From assembly GCA_030638985.1 (NCBI GenBank), contig DAOWDO010000036.1, positions 1-5,313 on the forward strand: DNA of 5,313 nucleotides. The letters are read 5' to 3'. A model generated the notes under the pieces. The model searched no databases and was not told the DNA's origin. It saw only the letters and a program-made list of their open reading frames with translations. The position numbers and the translations under genes are program-made. The stretch comes from Dehalococcoidia bacterium (lineage in GTDB: Bacteria > Chloroflexota > Dehalococcoidia > Dehalococcoidales > DAOWLH01). Positions 1 through 5,281 of this stretch are shown here, piece after piece. How positions within the stretch are numbered: the first letter of the stretch is position 1; the number at the start of each line of letters is the position of its first letter.

Positions 1-25
1 CATCTTAGCTTGTTAACACGGAAGG

Positions 26-61
26 GTGACTTATCATTCAGCCTACTGATTATGATAACAC
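26..61. repeat. Imperfect inverted repeat (dyad) upstream of the glycosyltransferase operon
   Basis: TTATCAT at 31-37 is the exact reverse complement of ATGATAA at 52-58. Just inside these arms TCAG (38-41) pairs with CTGA (46-49) around a four-base CCTA loop, leaving a two-base TT bulge at 50-51. Outside them GTG (26-28) can pair with CAC (59-61) across another two-base bulge. About 14 pairs are possible in all. Neither strand has a T-run after the stem, so it does not look like an intrinsic terminator. It lies some 45 bases upstream of the putative promoter. It could be an operator, or an RNA structure at the end of a transcript entering from the left. The function is unknown. Confidence 0.5.
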
Positions 62-96
62 GGGCAATATGTCAAGTCAATGAACTGCCTTTATGG

Positions 97-116
97 GTGT
101 TTCGGTAACAAAACAC
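97..116. repeat. Inverted repeat spanning the putative -35 box
   Basis: GTGTTT (97-102) and AAACAC (111-116) are perfect reverse complements separated by eight bases. The spacer contains the proposed -35 hexamer GTAACA (105-110). A dyad placed over a -35 element is the geometry of a repressor or activator operator. Six-base arms are short enough to arise by chance, so the regulatory role is inferred only. Confidence 0.3.
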
Positions 117-133
117 GGCTTTTATGGTAAAAT
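105..133 (+). promoter_or_regulatory. Putative sigma70-type promoter of the glycosyltransferase operon
   Basis: The -35 is GTAACA (105-110, four of six matches to TTGACA). The spacer is 17 bases, and the -10 is TAAAAT (128-133, five of six matches to TATAAT). A TG at 125-126 gives an extended -10. Transcription would begin near 140, leaving a leader of about 35 bases before the ATG at 176. This is the best match in the 175-base upstream region. Confidence 0.5.
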
Positions 134-175
134 GGGGCAGAGCCTCGTTTAAGGATGGTTGTTGGATAGCCCTTA

Positions 176-1282
176 ATGGATGCTGCTGTTTCTCTGATCA
201 TACCCACCTACAACGAACGGGAGAACATAGAGCCGCTGCTCCAGCGGCTCGGTCGTGTTCTCTCCGGCTTAAACTATGAGGTCGTCTTTATTGATGACAA
301 CAGCAGCGACGGCACTGCCGAGCTGGCGGGATCGCTTGCCGACAAATACCCTGTGCGGGTAGTAGTCCGCAGGGACAAGAGGGGGCTGGCCTCGGCTGTC
401 GTTGATGGTTTAAGCCATGCCTCAGGCGACATTATCGCCGTCATGGATGCCGACCTGCAGCACCCACCCGAAGTCATTCCCTCGTTGCTTGCCGAGATAG
501 AAAACGGCGCCGACATAGTTGTTGCCTCAAGATACGTCCCCGGCGGCGGCTGCCAGGGCTGGAGCCGGACGAGGCAGCTGATATCCAGAAGCGCTATCTT
601 ACTGGCCCGCCTGCTGCTGCCGAGGGCAAGGTCGGTCAAAGACCCGATGTCCGGTTTTTTCATGTTCCGGCGGGATGCCGTCGCCGGTGTGCCCTTAAGC
701 CCGACCGGCTTCAAGATACTGCTGGAGATACTCGTGGTCGGCAGGCACATGGCTGTGGCCGAAGTCCCCTATACCTTTGTCACCCGGGAGAGGGGGCGGA
801 GCAAGCTCAGTGCACGGCAGCAGATTGACTACCTGAAGCACCTTGTTAGCCTGATGAGACGCACCGGTGAAATGGCCCGGTTTATCAAGTTCTGTCTGGT
901 GGGAGGAAGCGGTGTTGGGGTTAATGCCGGCACATATTGGCTCATGACAAGGGTGGCCGGCCTGGTTGATTCACTGGATGTTCTGGCAGTAGCTATTGGT
1001 ATAGAGATGTCCATCATCACCAACTTTATTCTCAACAACTACTTCACCTTTGCCGACCGTCGCCAGCGGGGAGTAAAGGCCTTTTTCGGCCACTTACTGA
1101 GATTTAATCTGGTCAGTTTGGCCGGGGCGGGAATCCAGCTGGGGGTATTCTTCATACTGACCAGATTCATCGGATTTGAAGAACCCTATGACATCTACGC
1201 TAACCTGATTGGCATCGCCGTGGCAATGCTGTGGAATTTCCTGGCTAACAACTGGTGGACATGGAAACCGCTAAAGAACTGA
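176..1282 (+). CDS. Polyprenyl-phosphate glycosyltransferase (DPMS-type GT2) fused to a GtrA membrane domain
   Basis: This 368-residue protein has two domains. Residues 5-230 are a GT-A fold GT2 domain of the dolichol-phosphate mannose synthase type. It shows IIPTYNEREN near the start, the nucleotide-binding IDDNSSDGT (39-47), and DADLQHPPE (91-99). The D91, D93 and Q95 of that motif match the metal and sugar-nucleotide ligands known in DPMS. PMSGFF (157-162) and RERGRSKLS (204-212) are further family motifs. Residues 236-368 are a GtrA domain with about four membrane segments, opening with KFCLVGGSGVGVN and ending with WNFLANNWWTWK. It probably transfers mannose or another hexose from a nucleotide sugar to polyprenyl phosphate at the inner membrane face, with GtrA anchoring or helping to flip the product. 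The sugar cannot be read from the sequence. ATG 176 is the first usable start, because an in-frame TAG lies at 167-169. Its Shine-Dalgarno is weak (GGA at 164-166). The 3' end overlaps the next gene, a likely acceptor-side partner. Confidence 0.9.
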   Translation: MDAAVSLIIPTYNERENIEPLLQRLGRVLSGLNYEVVFIDDNSSDGTAELAGSLADKYPVRVVVRRDKRGLASAVVDGLSHASGDIIAVMDADLQHPPEVIPSLLAEIENGADIVVASRYVPGGGCQGWSRTRQLISRSAILLARLLLPRARSVKDPMSGFFMFRRDAVAGVPLSPTGFKILLEILVVGRHMAVAEVPYTFVTRERGRSKLSARQQIDYLKHLVSLMRRTGEMARFIKFCLVGGSGVGVNAGTYWLMTRVAGLVDSLDVLAVAIGIEMSIITNFILNNYFTFADRRQRGVKAFFGHLLRFNLVSLAGAGIQLGVFFILTRFIGFEEPYDIYANLIGIAVAMLWNFLANNWWTWKPLKN

Positions 1283-2640
1283 TAAGAAGGTTCTGTAAAT
1301 GGGAATACACCGTTCTCTGCCTGCTGGTGCTAGTGCTGCTGGTGACGCACTTCAGCGTCGTCATGCAGCCCGACAAACCTCTCTTTGATGAAATACATTA
1401 TATTGAGGACGCCCGGCTTATCATCGGCGGCGAGGGCACCGAGCGCGGGGAGCATCCACCGCTGGCCAAGCTGTTCATTGTCGCCGGTATCGAGCTGTTC
1501 GGTGACAACCCCTTCGGCTGGCGTTTCTTTCCCATTATATTCAGCGTTGCCGGCATCGTCTTTTTCTACCTCATCTGCCGCCAGTTGAAATTATCAAAAA
1601 GGGTCTCCTATCTGGCCACCTTTCTGCTGGCGCTGGGGAACCTGAGTTGGGTCCAGGGGCACGCAGCCATGCTGGACGTCTTCAGCCTGACATTCTCCCT
1701 GGCTGCCTTCTGGCTATATCTAAAGGACAGGCTGGTTTTATCCGGGGTGTTCGTCGGCCTGAGCGCTCTGGCCAAGCTGAACGGCGCTCTGGCAATAGTA
1801 GTTATCGGTCTGCACTGGTTCCTGACCGGGCGTAAGCGACCGGTGCGCTTTCTGCTTTCCATGCTGGCCGCCCCGATAGCCTTTGTCGCTCTGATGCCCT
1901 TATTTGACTTCGTTATCGGTGGGGAATGGCTCAGCCCGATTGCGCAAATAAAGGAGATGTTGTCCGGGACTGGCGCCATTACCTTCGCTGAATACTATGC
2001 CGAGCCGATTAGCATCGCCTCCAGGCCGTGGGAATGGCTGCTCCCCATATGGTATGGGACGTTTGACTGGGGTCATTTTGTTTTACCCTACGGAGGGGAA
2101 CTACGCTGGCAGGGAGGCATATTCGGCCCCGGGGGCGTATACAGCTATCTGGGCATGATTAGCCCCACGATTACGGTCTTCATAATACCGGCGGTTATCT
2201 ATTTCATCGTCCGGGTAATAAGGGGCAACACACCGCTTCTTTTCCCGTTTGCCTGGTTTCTGGGCACCTATCTTATATGGATCCCGATCAGCCTCATCAC
2301 CGACCGGGCCAGCTTCCTTTTCTACTTCTATCCTACGGTGGGGGCTATCTGTCTCGCCCTGGCTGTCGCCATTTTCCACCTGCTGGATATCGCCAAGGCC
2401 CGCGGCCGGGGCAAAATTAAGTGGCTGATTGCCATTACCGTGCCGGTATTCCTGGTGGGGCATATCATCGCCTTTATTATTCTGGTGCCGGTGACGTTGT
2501 GGTTGTCGATTCCTCTTGGTCTACTGCTCTATGTCTTCATGCTGCGTTATCTGGGCATCTTTAAATTGCTTGGATTCGGTGACAGTCTGTCCCCGCAAGA
2601 GCCGCAGGTTGATATACTACCGGAAACAATAGTAGAATAA
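1261..2640 (+). CDS. PMT/GT39-family membrane glycosyltransferase (probable polyprenyl-P-sugar-dependent mannosyltransferase)
   Basis: This 459-residue protein is almost wholly hydrophobic, with roughly 11-12 membrane segments, as expected for the GT-C fold. PMT hallmarks are visible: FDEIHY with the catalytic-type Asp-Glu at residues 43-44 in the first outer loop, EHPPLAKL (64-71), MLDVFSLTF (137-145), ALAKLNG (169-175), SRPWEWL (254-260) and RASFLFYFYP (349-358). It likely takes a sugar from a polyprenyl-phosphate carrier and adds it to a protein or glycan outside the membrane. The preceding GT2-GtrA gene would supply that donor. Its ATG lies inside that gene, 22 bases before its stop, so translation is probably coupled. 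A GTG at 1255 would add two residues, and neither start has a clear Shine-Dalgarno. It is somewhat shorter than classical PMTs, which mostly have 500 residues or more, and ends in a short polar tail. Its acceptor is unknown; lipid or polysaccharide glycosylation cannot be excluded. Confidence 0.85.
   Translation: METAKELIRRFCKWEYTVLCLLVLVLLVTHFSVVMQPDKPLFDEIHYIEDARLIIGGEGTERGEHPPLAKLFIVAGIELFGDNPFGWRFFPIIFSVAGIVFFYLICRQLKLSKRVSYLATFLLALGNLSWVQGHAAMLDVFSLTFSLAAFWLYLKDRLVLSGVFVGLSALAKLNGALAIVVIGLHWFLTGRKRPVRFLLSMLAAPIAFVALMPLFDFVIGGEWLSPIAQIKEMLSGTGAITFAEYYAEPISIASRPWEWLLPIWYGTFDWGHFVLPYGGELRWQGGIFGPGGVYSYLGMISPTITVFIIPAVIYFIVRVIRGNTPLLFPFAWFLGTYLIWIPISLITDRASFLFYFYPTVGAICLALAVAIFHLLDIAKARGRGKIKWLIAITVPVFLVGHIIAFIILVPVTLWLSIPLGLLLYVFMLRYLGIFKLLGFGDSLSPQEPQVDILPETIVE
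2609..2638 (+). promoter_or_regulatory. Putative glyA promoter inside the 3' end of the PMT gene
   Basis: The -35 is TTGATA (2609-2614, five of six matches). The spacer is 18 bases and the -10 is TAGAAT (2633-2638, five of six). Both boxes lie in the last ten codons of the upstream gene. Transcription would start near 2645, about 35 bases before the glyA ATG. No terminator is visible between the two genes, so read-through from the glycosyltransferase operon is also possible. Confidence 0.45.
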
Positions 2641-2679
2641 CTGTGCAATTGTTCGGATATTCCCCAGAGAAGAAAGCCA

Positions 2680-3927
2680 ATGAGTTATTTGGACCAGACC
2701 GACCCTGAAGTAAGCGACGCTCTAGCCCTGGAGGGGAAGCGGCAGAGCGAGACGATAAACCTCATTGCCTCGGAGAACTACACCAGCCGGGCGGTGCTTG
2801 AGGCCCAGGGCTCCTTTCTGACCAATAAATACGCCGAGGGCTACCCGGGGCAGCGTTACTATGGCGGCTGTGAGAATGTGGACACCATCGAGTCTCTGGC
2901 TATTGAAAGAGCCAGGAAGCTTTTCCATGCTGAGCACGCCAACGTCCAGCCCCACAGCGGAGCCCAGGCGAATATGGCGGCCTACTACGCGCTGCTCGAT
3001 TACGGGGATACCGTTCTGGGTATGAACCTGGCCCACGGCGGTCATCTTACCCACGGTTCCCGGGTCAATTTCTCCGGCAAATCTTATAACTTCGTCACCT
3101 ATGGCATTAACCCGGAGACGGAGAGGATTGACTACCAGCAGGTTGAAGAGTTGGCCCTTGCGCACAAGCCCAGGTTGATTGTTGCCGGCGCCAGCGCCTA
3201 TCCCAGGATTATTGACTTCGAGCGTTTCCGCCGCATTGCCGACCTGGTGGGGGCCAAGCTGATGGCCGATATCGCCCACATTGCCGGTATGGTGGCCGTG
3301 GGGCTGCACCCGACGCCGCTGCCCTATGCCGAGGTGATCACCTCAACGACACACAAGACGCTGCGCGGCCCGCGGGGCGGCTTTATCCTGTGCCGCCGGG
3401 AACTGGCCGGGCCGATAGATGCCGCCGTCTTCCCCAGGATGCAGGGAGGACCATTGATGCATGTTATTGCCGCCAAGGCGGTGGCTTTCCATGAAGCCAT
3501 GCAGCCCGAATTTACCCGCTACCAGCAGGCGATACTGGATAACGCCTTCACCCTGGCCAATGAACTCAAGAAAGCCGGGCTGCGCCTGATATCGGGTGGC
3601 ACCGATACTCACCTGGTTCTGGTAGACCTCGACCCCGCCGGCGTTACCGGAAAACAGGCCGAGGAGGCTCTGAGCCGGGCCGGTATTGTCGTCAACCGCA
3701 ATACGGTTCCATTCACCAATACCAGGTCGCCGAGGATAGCCGGTGGCATCCGGCTGGGCACCCCGGCGGTAACGGCGCGCGGTTTCGGCACCGGAGAAAT
3801 GAAACAGGTCGCCTGCTGGATTACAAAGGTACTGGAGGGTATTGATGACAGCGCTCTTCAGGAGCAGGTGAGGCAGGAGGTAGCCCAGTTGTGCCGGCGC
3901 TTCCCGGCGCCAGGCATTGATGACTGA
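2680..3927 (+). CDS. glyA: Serine hydroxymethyltransferase
   Basis: GlyA is a cytoplasmic PLP enzyme that interconverts serine plus tetrahydrofolate with glycine plus methylene-tetrahydrofolate, the main source of one-carbon units. The 415-residue length is normal (E. coli has 417). Family motifs run in order: NLIASENY (27-34), NKYAEGYPGQRYYGGCE (49-65), PHSGAQAN (91-98), GGHLTHG (120-126), MADIAHIAG (195-203), STTHKTLRGPRGG (222-234) with the PLP-binding lysine at K226, FPRMQGGPLMH (251-261), and GGIRLGTPA (355-363) with the substrate-carboxylate arginine at R358. All key residues are present and nothing looks broken. The start follows a 39-base gap with only a purine-rich AGAGAAGAAAG (2666-2676) as a weak Shine-Dalgarno. 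The gene probably has its own promoter, at 2609-2638, and is followed by a terminator-like hairpin. Side activities such as threonine aldolase are known for the family but cannot be judged here. Confidence 0.98.
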   Translation: MSYLDQTDPEVSDALALEGKRQSETINLIASENYTSRAVLEAQGSFLTNKYAEGYPGQRYYGGCENVDTIESLAIERARKLFHAEHANVQPHSGAQANMAAYYALLDYGDTVLGMNLAHGGHLTHGSRVNFSGKSYNFVTYGINPETERIDYQQVEELALAHKPRLIVAGASAYPRIIDFERFRRIADLVGAKLMADIAHIAGMVAVGLHPTPLPYAEVITSTTHKTLRGPRGGFILCRRELAGPIDAAVFPRMQGGPLMHVIAAKAVAFHEAMQPEFTRYQQAILDNAFTLANELKKAGLRLISGGTDTHLVLVDLDPAGVTGKQAEEALSRAGIVVNRNTVPFTNTRSPRIAGGIRLGTPAVTARGFGTGEMKQVACWITKVLEGIDDSALQEQVRQEVAQLCRRFPAPGIDD

Positions 3928-3934
3928 TGTCATC
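3919..3934. repeat. Short perfect inverted repeat over the glyA stop codon
   Basis: GATGAC (3919-3924) and GTCATC (3929-3934) are exact reverse complements around a TGAT loop that contains the start of the TGA stop at 3925-3927. There is no T-run after it. It may add a small RNA hairpin just ahead of the stronger terminator-like stem at 3952, or be chance. Confidence 0.3.
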
Positions 3935-3951
3935 GGCAAGTCCGACGCTTT

Positions 3952-3985
3952 AAGGCCTCTTTCTGCATCGGGAAGGGGCTTTCTT
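3952..3985 (+). terminator. Probable intrinsic terminator after glyA
   Basis: AAGGCCTCTTTC (3952-3963) can pair along its whole length with GGAAGGGGCTTT (3971-3982), allowing three G-U pairs, around a seven-base loop. The stem runs into TTTCTT (3980-3985). The U-tract is short and broken by a C, so it may be a partial terminator. It begins 25 bases after the glyA stop and precedes the prs promoter, which fits a transcription-unit boundary. Confidence 0.5.
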
Positions 3986-4008
3986 ATGCTCAATCAGGGG
4001 CAAAAGGT

Positions 4009-4039
4009 CTGTCAGCCAGATGAGCAATCGTGCTATAAT
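4009..4039 (+). promoter_or_regulatory. Putative prs promoter with extended -10
   Basis: TGCTATAAT (4031-4039) is a perfect -10 hexamer with an extended TGN. The best -35 is CTGTCA (4009-4014, four of six matches), but the spacer is long at 19 bases. An extended -10 can work with a poor -35. Transcription would start near 4046, giving a leader of about 40 bases before the prs ATG. It is the only strong promoter in the glyA-prs gap apart from a second TATAAT at 4061-4066. Confidence 0.6.
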
Positions 4040-4067
4040 ATGCTTGTACCAGCCGATAGCTATAATT

Positions 4068-4074
4068 GGGGAGG
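4068..4074 (+). promoter_or_regulatory. Strong Shine-Dalgarno of prs
   Basis: GGGGAGG sits nine bases before ATG 4084 and is among the clearest ribosome binding sites in the window. It fixes the prs start and suggests high translation. Confidence 0.8.
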
Positions 4075-4083
4075 TAACCATTA

Positions 4084-5022
4084 ATGGATGAACTGAAGGT
4101 CTTTACCGGCAATGCCCACCCGACTCTGGCCAGGGCGGTAACCGAATATCTGGACATACCACTGGGTCGTGCCGAGGTTTTCCAGTTCAGCAACGAGAAT
4201 ATCTTCGTCCGTATTCTGGAGAACGTGCGCCAGCGGGATGTCTTTGTTATCCAGCCGGTCTGCTCCCCGATCAATCAGAACCTGGTAGAACTGCTTATCA
4301 TGCTGGATGCCTTTAAGCGTGCCTCTGCCTGGCGTATTACCGCTGTCGTCCCCTACTATGGCTATGGCCGCACCGACAAGAAAGACCAGCCCCGGGTACC
4401 GATAACAGCCAGGCTGGTAGCTGACCTGCTCACCGTGGCCGGTGCCAATCGGCTGCTTACCGTTGACCTGCACGCAGCGCAGATACAGGGCTTCTTCAAC
4501 ATACCGGTTGACGAGCTTACCGTCTTAAATCTGCTTGGCGACTATTTCAAAGGGAAGAAGCTATCCGATCTGGTTGTGGTGGCCACCGATATCGGCATAA
4601 CCAAGCGGGCGCGCGATCTGGCAGCCAAGCTCAATGCTCCCCTGGCTATCATGGAGAAGAGACGGGGGGGGAACGACGACCAGACGGAGACCCTGAACGT
4701 CATTGGTGAGGTAGGGGGCAGGGTGGCTCTCACCATAGATGACGAAATCGATACCGCCGGCTCCCTGGTGAACACGGTGGCTACCCTGGTGGAACGGGGT
4801 GCCAAAGAGGTATATGCCTGCTGTACGCACCCGGTGTTCTCGGGGCAGGCAATTGAGCGGATAGCCTCGTCTCCGGTCAAGGAGGTGGTGGTCGCCGACA
4901 CCATCCCGGTCAACGGCAACAAGAAGCTGGATAAAATAGGGGTTTTACCTACAGCGCCGCTGCTGGGCGAAGCCATTAAACGCATTCATACCGGGCAATC
5001 GGTGGGAGCCCTGTTTGAGTAA
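4084..5022 (+). CDS. prs: Ribose-phosphate pyrophosphokinase (PRPP synthase)
   Basis: Prs makes PRPP from ribose 5-phosphate and ATP in the cytoplasm, for purine, pyrimidine, NAD, histidine and tryptophan synthesis. The 312-residue length matches the family (about 310-320). Visible motifs are ENVRQRDVFVIQ (46-57), NLVELLIMLDAFKRASA (66-82), the ATP-binding flexible-loop region PYYGYGRTDKKDQPR (90-104), TVDLHAAQIQGFF (126-138) with the metal-binding H130, EKRR (191-194) with the catalytic lysine and arginine, and the PRPP/ribose-phosphate loop TIDDEIDTAGS (217-227). It differs from textbook Prs in reading FSNEN (35-39) where FSDGE is usual, and KRRGGNDDQTE where KRRPxPN is usual. I take this as a subgroup trait, since the residues around both are conserved. 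An eight-G run encodes RGG at 193-196 without breaking the frame. The gene is preceded by a strong promoter and Shine-Dalgarno and overlaps the next gene by eight bases. Confidence 0.97.
   Translation: MDELKVFTGNAHPTLARAVTEYLDIPLGRAEVFQFSNENIFVRILENVRQRDVFVIQPVCSPINQNLVELLIMLDAFKRASAWRITAVVPYYGYGRTDKKDQPRVPITARLVADLLTVAGANRLLTVDLHAAQIQGFFNIPVDELTVLNLLGDYFKGKKLSDLVVVATDIGITKRARDLAAKLNAPLAIMEKRRGGNDDQTETLNVIGEVGGRVALTIDDEIDTAGSLVNTVATLVERGAKEVYACCTHPVFSGQAIERIASSPVKEVVVADTIPVNGNKKLDKIGVLPTAPLLGEAIKRIHTGQSVGALFE
5002..5008 (+). promoter_or_regulatory. Shine-Dalgarno within prs supporting a TTG start
   Basis: GTGGGAG, with core GGGAG at 5004-5008, lies six bases before TTG 5015. The alternative ATG at 5033 has no comparable site upstream, so this element favours the TTG start. 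Confidence 0.45.
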
Positions 5023-5242
5023 TCAGCCGGATATGGTCGAGGTCTATAAGGCTAAGGGTGAGCTGGAAGCCCAGGTTATTAAGGGCTTGCTTGAGAGCTA
5101 TGGCATACCCTGCGTGCTCAGCTCTCATGCCGCCAGCTCGGTACATAGCTTTGCTATAGATGGCCTGGGCGAGGTCCGGGTTATGGTTTCCAAGCCTCAG
5201 GAGGAGGCAGCCAGAAAGCTTGTTGAGTGCCGAGAGCAGTAG
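5015..5242 (+). CDS. Small DUF2007-type protein of unknown function
   Basis: This is a 75-residue soluble protein with no signal peptide or membrane segment. It resembles the DUF2007 family (labelled putative signal-transducing protein in domain databases). The pattern is an opening strand MVEVYKAKG (7-15), a helix ELEAQVIKGLLESYGI (16-31), a strand PCVLSS (32-37), then GLGEVRVMVSKPQEEAARKLVE (50-71) as strand plus helix. This suggests a small ferredoxin-like alpha/beta fold. C33 and C72 are its only cysteines, so a metal site is unlikely. The proposed TTG start overlaps prs by eight bases and has a good Shine-Dalgarno. ATG 5033 is the alternative and would give 69 residues, closer to where the conserved part begins. 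The overlap implies coupling to prs, but no biochemical role in PRPP metabolism is known to me. Domain assignment is by eye. Confidence 0.75.
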   Translation: MSNQPDMVEVYKAKGELEAQVIKGLLESYGIPCVLSSHAASSVHSFAIDGLGEVRVMVSKPQEEAARKLVECREQ

Positions 5243-5264
5243 CCAAGTTTAACCATCTGTCTGT

Positions 5265-5271
5265 GAAGGGG
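5265..5271 (+). promoter_or_regulatory. Shine-Dalgarno of the right-edge gene
   Basis: GAAGGGG ends ten bases before ATG 5282, and a closer TAGGG lies at 5272-5276. Together they mark a real translation start at the window edge. I see no promoter or terminator in the 39 bases between this gene and the DUF2007 stop, so co-transcription with prs is likely. Confidence 0.55.
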
Positions 5272-5281
5272 TAGGGTTGCT

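Noticed and set aside
26..61. The upstream dyad as an intrinsic terminator of a gene to the left
   Set aside because: No T-run follows the stem on the + strand (GGGCAATATG) or on the minus strand (after the stem it reads CACCCTTCC or similar).
1..175. Small protein or RNA gene in the left non-coding stretch
   Set aside because: No open frame with a start and ribosome binding site of useful length, and no tRNA-like fold, was found.
274..750. Minus-strand open frame of 158 codons opposite the GT2 domain
   Set aside because: Low-complexity, serine-rich translation typical of an antisense shadow; the + strand has unmistakable DPMS motifs through the same stretch.
3896..3911. GGCGC/GCGCC stem near the end of glyA
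   Set aside because: A five-pair GC stem within coding sequence of a GC-rich genome is expected by chance.
2722..3993. Long open frames on the minus strand opposite glyA (about 195 and 216 codons)
   Set aside because: They lie antisense to a fully conserved gene in GC-rich sequence, where stops are rare in some frames. The translations show no recognisable domain, and no ribosome binding sites precede them.
3928..4083. Possible riboswitch (glycine, purine or PRPP type) between glyA and prs
   Set aside because: The gap is only 156 bases, part of it taken up by a terminator-like stem and a promoter. The leader left after the likely start site is about 40 bases, too short, and I see no recognisable aptamer core.
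4664..4671. Possible frameshift or pseudogene in prs at the G-run
   Set aside because: The reading frame and family motifs continue unbroken on both sides, and the total length is normal.
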